A DNA stretch of 64,000 nucleotides. Source: Aaosphaeria pasadenensis. Lineage: Eukaryota; Ascomycota; Dothideomycetes; Pleosporales. The stretch is from NCBI GenBank assembly GCA_022813625.1, contig JAKLMB010000057.1, positions 1 through 64,000 on the forward strand. Direction: 5' to 3'. A program made the translations under genes and the position numbers. How positions within the stretch are numbered: position 1 is the stretch's first letter; each line of letters starts with the position of its first letter. The notes beneath the pieces were generated by a model. It searched no databases. It saw nothing but the letters and a program-made list of their open reading frames with translations, and was not told where the DNA came from. Below are positions 60,101 through 64,000 of this stretch, in pieces.

Positions 60101-62234
60101 TATTTTCGTCAATGGAAAATTTCCACAGAGATGCATTCGATGATCGATTTAGGTGTAGTGATGTAGTCGAGAGCAGATCGACGGATTCCTTTGCCGCGAT
60201 TTTTTCCCAGGCCCCGTGCGGGTGTGAGGGTCCCTGTCGGAATCTCATTCCGAATCCACGACGATGGGCTGAAAGCCTGAATAGCTAAGAAAAACGATGA
60301 TAGATACTTGGATTGAACAACAAATCAATAATCCTTTTCAACATCTAAGCTTTTCTTCTACCGAACAGTTGCATAATGTTCTGGCAGATGGGGACTTCGT
60401 GGAAATTCTCCTTGGCCTAGATTGCGGAGATCTTCTTTGCATGGGGAACATGAGGAATCTCGGAATACTCGTACCAGCTACGAAGTCGAACTTGCTGAAA
60501 TGACTCAGAAGAACAGGAGATCTCTTTGTTAGCTCTGCAGTCTGATTGATGTTCGCCCTCTATGATAGTCGACGGACGCTTTCTACATCACGATGATGTA
60601 GATACCAACCCTGAACATCTACGCGCCTACTGTTATCTTTGACGGTTCCTCCCATTACAGTACAAGGACTGCAGTACAAGAGTACTCCGTACGGGGGACG
60701 CTGGGGAAGCTGGGGCATGGGGTGCTAGTCCATATCCGCCATGACAAGGGACGGCGCCTGTTCGAAATATCGAATTAAAAGCACTCGCCACGCCTAGAAG
60801 CGACTGTAGCTCCTTTTCCATCCTCTAGATCCACCCACACCCGCCATCGACGACTATGCACGGAACCACATGGGTCGTATTTAATTGAAATCTTGCAAAG
60901 CAAGCCTTTTGGCATCTCCGCTTAGCTTCTGGCCGCTTCGAAAGACCGGAAATCCGGGTCGAAAGAGTCGCACAAGTACATACATCTCACGGCGACGCAG
61001 GCCCGACAGGCAGTTGGAACGACTCTGCACCAGGCCGAGAACTTAACGGCGCCACAGGCCGAGAACGCGACGGCCCTGATCAACGTCCAGCAAGCCAGCA
61101 GGACGTTCGATTCGAAACTCATTCGGTGCTTCATCTCATGCTGTTGGTACTGTATTGTGTACGACCACGTAGGCTAGACGCCAATCGTTAGCATGCACGT
61201 TGGTTGGATGGTAGTTGTTCATACACAGAACAGTCTGATGTGACTTTTCCGTGTATCTCCCTGCATGTATGGACTGAACTGTGTACTGTGTGGTCTAAGC
61301 ACCCCCAATTCCCCACAGAAAGCCTCCCACTTCCCACCTCCGTCCCCAAAGAACGAACCCGCAATAATAGAATACGATACACCTGAATTTTTTCTACCGG
61401 GTCATGTGCGATTAGTAAGGGGGCCAGTCGCCTCCAGATTCGCCATCTCTCCATTATTAGTATTTTTTTCATAGAAAGGCAAAGGGGGGCGAAAGTGAAT
61501 TCAACCATCGAGCTCGAGCCCGTAAGCATGTTCACGATGGTCGAATCAGCGCATGACAATAGACAGGAAACCAACTGTGCCGCTCGTTTTTCCTCCAGGC
61601 TAAGTAGACGTGATGCACGATCAATAATGTTCACCAAGCACGCCGATTGTGGCCCCTCTAGCGTTGTGGTTGGTTTACCTAGGTGGTTACTACAGTGTAC
61701 TTCGAAGTTGGTAGTGTGCGGGTGGTAGTCGTGTGTGGCACGAATACCATCCAACCCCGGATTGGACGCCTGGTATGGAGGAGGAGGAGGACTTGTGATG
61801 TTCCCACGAAACTGCTGAAAGAGGCTTAAACAGATCTGGAGGTTCTGGGGAGGTGTGCGAGCAGCGCGGTGCGAAATGGTAGCTGGAGTAGGAGATGGAT
61901 CATTTGATTGATGGATTCGAGTTGTGAGTACGGTCCGACAACCCGCATTTTGGGGTAAGAGGCCGGCCGTGCCCAAGGGGGAAGATGCTGGACATGGCGG
62001 GCATTGTGGTAGGGGGACGGTAGGGGGTTCTCGCTTGGGCGGCATTTCGGTCTGGGGTTCCAGCGTCAGGTCATCTGGTGTGGCAGACGGCTCTGTTCCC
62101 CTCTGATAAAAAAATATGTACATATAGACGTCCCTCAGTCGCCTTCATGGTTTTTTGTTCAGCAGCATCGCACAGCTCAAGCTCAAGACAACAATCCCAA
62201 CTCTAGCAAGCAGCCAACTGCAATCACAGCAACC
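57193..62234. other. Gene-poor region, partly AT-rich
   Basis: About 5 kb with no supportable gene. 57900-58660 is notably AT-rich with many stops in all frames, as expected of decayed repeat DNA. Frames at 58675-59270, 59903-60250, 60922-61134 and 61188-62123 have no recognisable motif, signal peptide or splice pattern. Around 60930-61130 one plus-strand frame without a start codon encodes a short QAENLTAPQAENATA-like duplication. The last ~130 bp before 62235 are CT-rich, like a strong fungal core promoter. Confidence 0.5.
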
Positions 62235-63976
62235 ATGTCTCTCAACAAGGGTGATGTCGAGGTGGACCACAAGGTTGGTAGCTTCTCCACACACAGAGAT
62301 CGACAATCAATTCCATAACAGATGGACTGACGAGATCAACAGGCCGAAATCGTCGAAGTGAAGACCCTCAAGGGTAGCGAGGCTTTCCACGAGGCCAACA
62401 CTTTGGAGCCATTGCCCCGATTCCATGCGCGAACCATCGCCTTGGCCGGATGCCTTCTCCTTGGTTTCTTCTGCCAGACCGTGAACGGTTTCGATGGTAG
62501 CTTGTTCGGTGGTCTTACTGGTGAGCCTCATCCTAGCAATTGCGAAACCCCTCCTCGGTGGCGATTATACTGACTTTCAATTCCCCAGCCAACAAGACTT
62601 TCCTCAACTTCTTCCATGGAGAGTCCGAGGGTGTTTGGGCCGCTTTGACCTCCGCTATGTACCAGATCGGTGCTGTCGTCGCTCTTCCTTTCGCTGGTCC
62701 CATCATCGATAGCTTCGGTCGCCGCATGGGTATGATGAGCGGTGCCCTCCTTATTGTCGTCGGTACCATCATCAACGGTCTCACCATGACCAACGGACAC
62801 AACGGCCAGTTGAAGGGTGGTCGTTTCGTTCTTGGTTTCGGTGTTACCATCGTCTCCGCCGCCGGTCCCATCTACGTCGTCGAGACTGCTCACCCCGCCA
62901 TGCGCTCCGTCATCACCGCCTACTGCAACACTTTCTGGTTCGTCGGATCCATCCTCGCCTCCGGTGCCGTTCGTGGCGGTCTTAACCTCACTGGCAACAT
63001 CTCCTGGGCTCTCCCCGTCTGGCTACAGCTCGTCTTCCCCGCCCTCATCATCATCTTCATCTGGTTCGCCCCCGAGTCTCCTCGCTGGCTCTACGTCCAC
63101 GGAAAGCAGACTCAGGCCAAGGAGGTCTTGACCCAGTGGCACGGATACGGAAACCCAGACTCCGCCTGGGTCAAGCTCCAGCTCGCCGAGTACGAGGAGC
63201 ACTTGGAGCTCGACGGTGCCGACAAGCGCTGGTGGGATTACTCTGCTCTCTTCAAGACCCGTGCCAGCCGCTACAGACTCACCTGCAACATTGTCTTCTC
63301 CATCTTCGCCCAGTGGGCCGGTAACGGTGTGCTCACCTACTTCTTGCCCGCTGTTCTCAAGACCGCCGGTTACACCAAGGACGTCGAGCAGGCCGACATC
63401 AACCTGGGATACGCCTGCTTCCAGTTCGCCTTCGCCCTCATCGGTGCTGCCTTCGTCGAGAAGATCGGCCGTCGCCCCATGTTCCTGTTCTCCATGTCCG
63501 CCTGCACCGTCGTCTGGGTCGGAATGACCATCGCCTCGTCCCAGTTCGCCGCCAGCGACAACACCAACGGCAACGCCGCAAAGGCCATGGTCGCCATGAT
63601 CTTCATCTTCGGCATGGTCTACTCCGTCGGTCTCACTCCCCTCCAGGCTCTCTACCCCGTCGAGGTCCTCTCCTTCGAGATGCGCGCCAAGGGTATGGCC
63701 TTCTCCGCTCTCGCCGTCAATGCCGGCAATCTCCTCAACCAGTTCGCCTGGCCCATCTCCCTCAAGGAGATCGGCTGGAAGACCTACATCGTCTTCACCG
63801 TCTGGGACGCCATCCAGGTCGTTGTCTTCTACTTCCTCCTTCCCGAGACCAAGAAGCGCACTCTCGAGGAGCTCGATGTCGTCTTCGAGGCCAAGAACCC
63901 CGTCAAGGAGTCCCTCCAGAGGAAGAAGATCGACTTCAGCGCCGAGGGCCAGGTCCTTGGTGTCGAGAAGTTGTAA
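62235..63976 (+). CDS. MFS sugar transporter (lactose/hexose permease type)
   Basis: Three exons (62235-62273, 62343-62520, 62589-63976) give 534 residues with about 12 membrane segments. Sugar-porter signatures are visible: NGFDGSLFGGL in the first helix, DSFGRRMG after the second, PESPRWLY at the centre, EKIGRRPMF in the second half and PETKKRTLEELD at the end. It should import a mono- or disaccharide across the plasma membrane by proton symport; the lactose-permease-like subgroup is my best guess. The codons of the third exon end almost only in C or G, very unlike the rest of the window, as expected of a highly expressed gene. No functional link to the neighbouring clusters is evident. Confidence 0.93.
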
Positions 63977-64000
63977 ATTGTTCGAAACCCTTAGGCCTGA

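Noticed and set aside
60922..61134. Short plus-strand stretch with a QAEN-type duplication
   Set aside because: No start codon, no splice sites that extend it, and no recognisable family.
61188..62123. 311-codon minus-strand frame upstream of the sugar transporter
   Set aside because: Low-complexity Pro/Ser/Thr composition, no motif, and it covers the transporter's likely promoter.
62540..62893. Alternative frames across the sugar transporter
   Set aside because: Open only because of the strong C/G third-position bias; the transporter frame carries all family signatures.

Overview
The window looks like a chromosome segment of a filamentous ascomycete (Pezizomycotina). Genes are split by many 45-70 bp GT-AG introns, and the families present are typically fungal: Zn2Cys6 and C2H2 regulators, pisatin-demethylase-like P450, TRI12-type MFS carrier, highly reducing PKS and FSH1 hydrolase. 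The species cannot be named from the sequence. All exon models were built by eye from splice consensus, reading-frame continuity and family motifs; no search was run.

Region A (1-3415) has no supported gene. It holds G and C homopolymers at the window edge, a pyrimidine-only tract, and a family of degenerate hairpin-like repeats.

Region B (3416-29643) is a large catabolic cluster for plant aromatics: maleylacetate reductase, hydroxyquinol 1,2-dioxygenase, salicylaldehyde-type ALDH, salicylate-hydroxylase-like flavin monooxygenase, P450, SDR, a second P450, lignostilbene/resveratrol-type dioxygenase, vanillyl-alcohol-oxidase-like flavoprotein, dienelactone hydrolase, MDR oxidoreductase, C2H2 regulator and a TRI12-like MFS transporter. 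A secreted GH3 beta-glycosidase follows (30775-33635). Together they suggest deglycosylation, uptake, stilbenoid or 4-alkylphenol cleavage, aldehyde oxidation, oxidative decarboxylation, hydroxyquinol ring opening and conversion of maleylacetate to 3-oxoadipate. A GTGGGG/CCCCAC motif recurs in most of the intergenic regions and equals the site predicted from the regulator's own zinc-finger helices.

Region C (34516-57192) is a candidate polyketide cluster: a 2311-residue reducing PKS (KS-AT-DH-ER-KR-ACP), an FSH1/LovG-type hydrolase, a full-length ABCB transporter with at least 17 introns, a secreted octapeptide-repeat protein, an intact gene for the mitochondrial complex I subunit NDUFS7/PSST, and a regulator with C2H2 fingers plus Zn2Cys6. 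The PSST gene carries an unusual residue in its quinone-pocket segment and may be a self-resistance copy. That would make complex I the predicted target of the polyketide.

Region D (57193-64000) is about 5 kb of gene-poor, partly AT-rich DNA, then a sugar-transporter gene with extreme C-ending codon bias.
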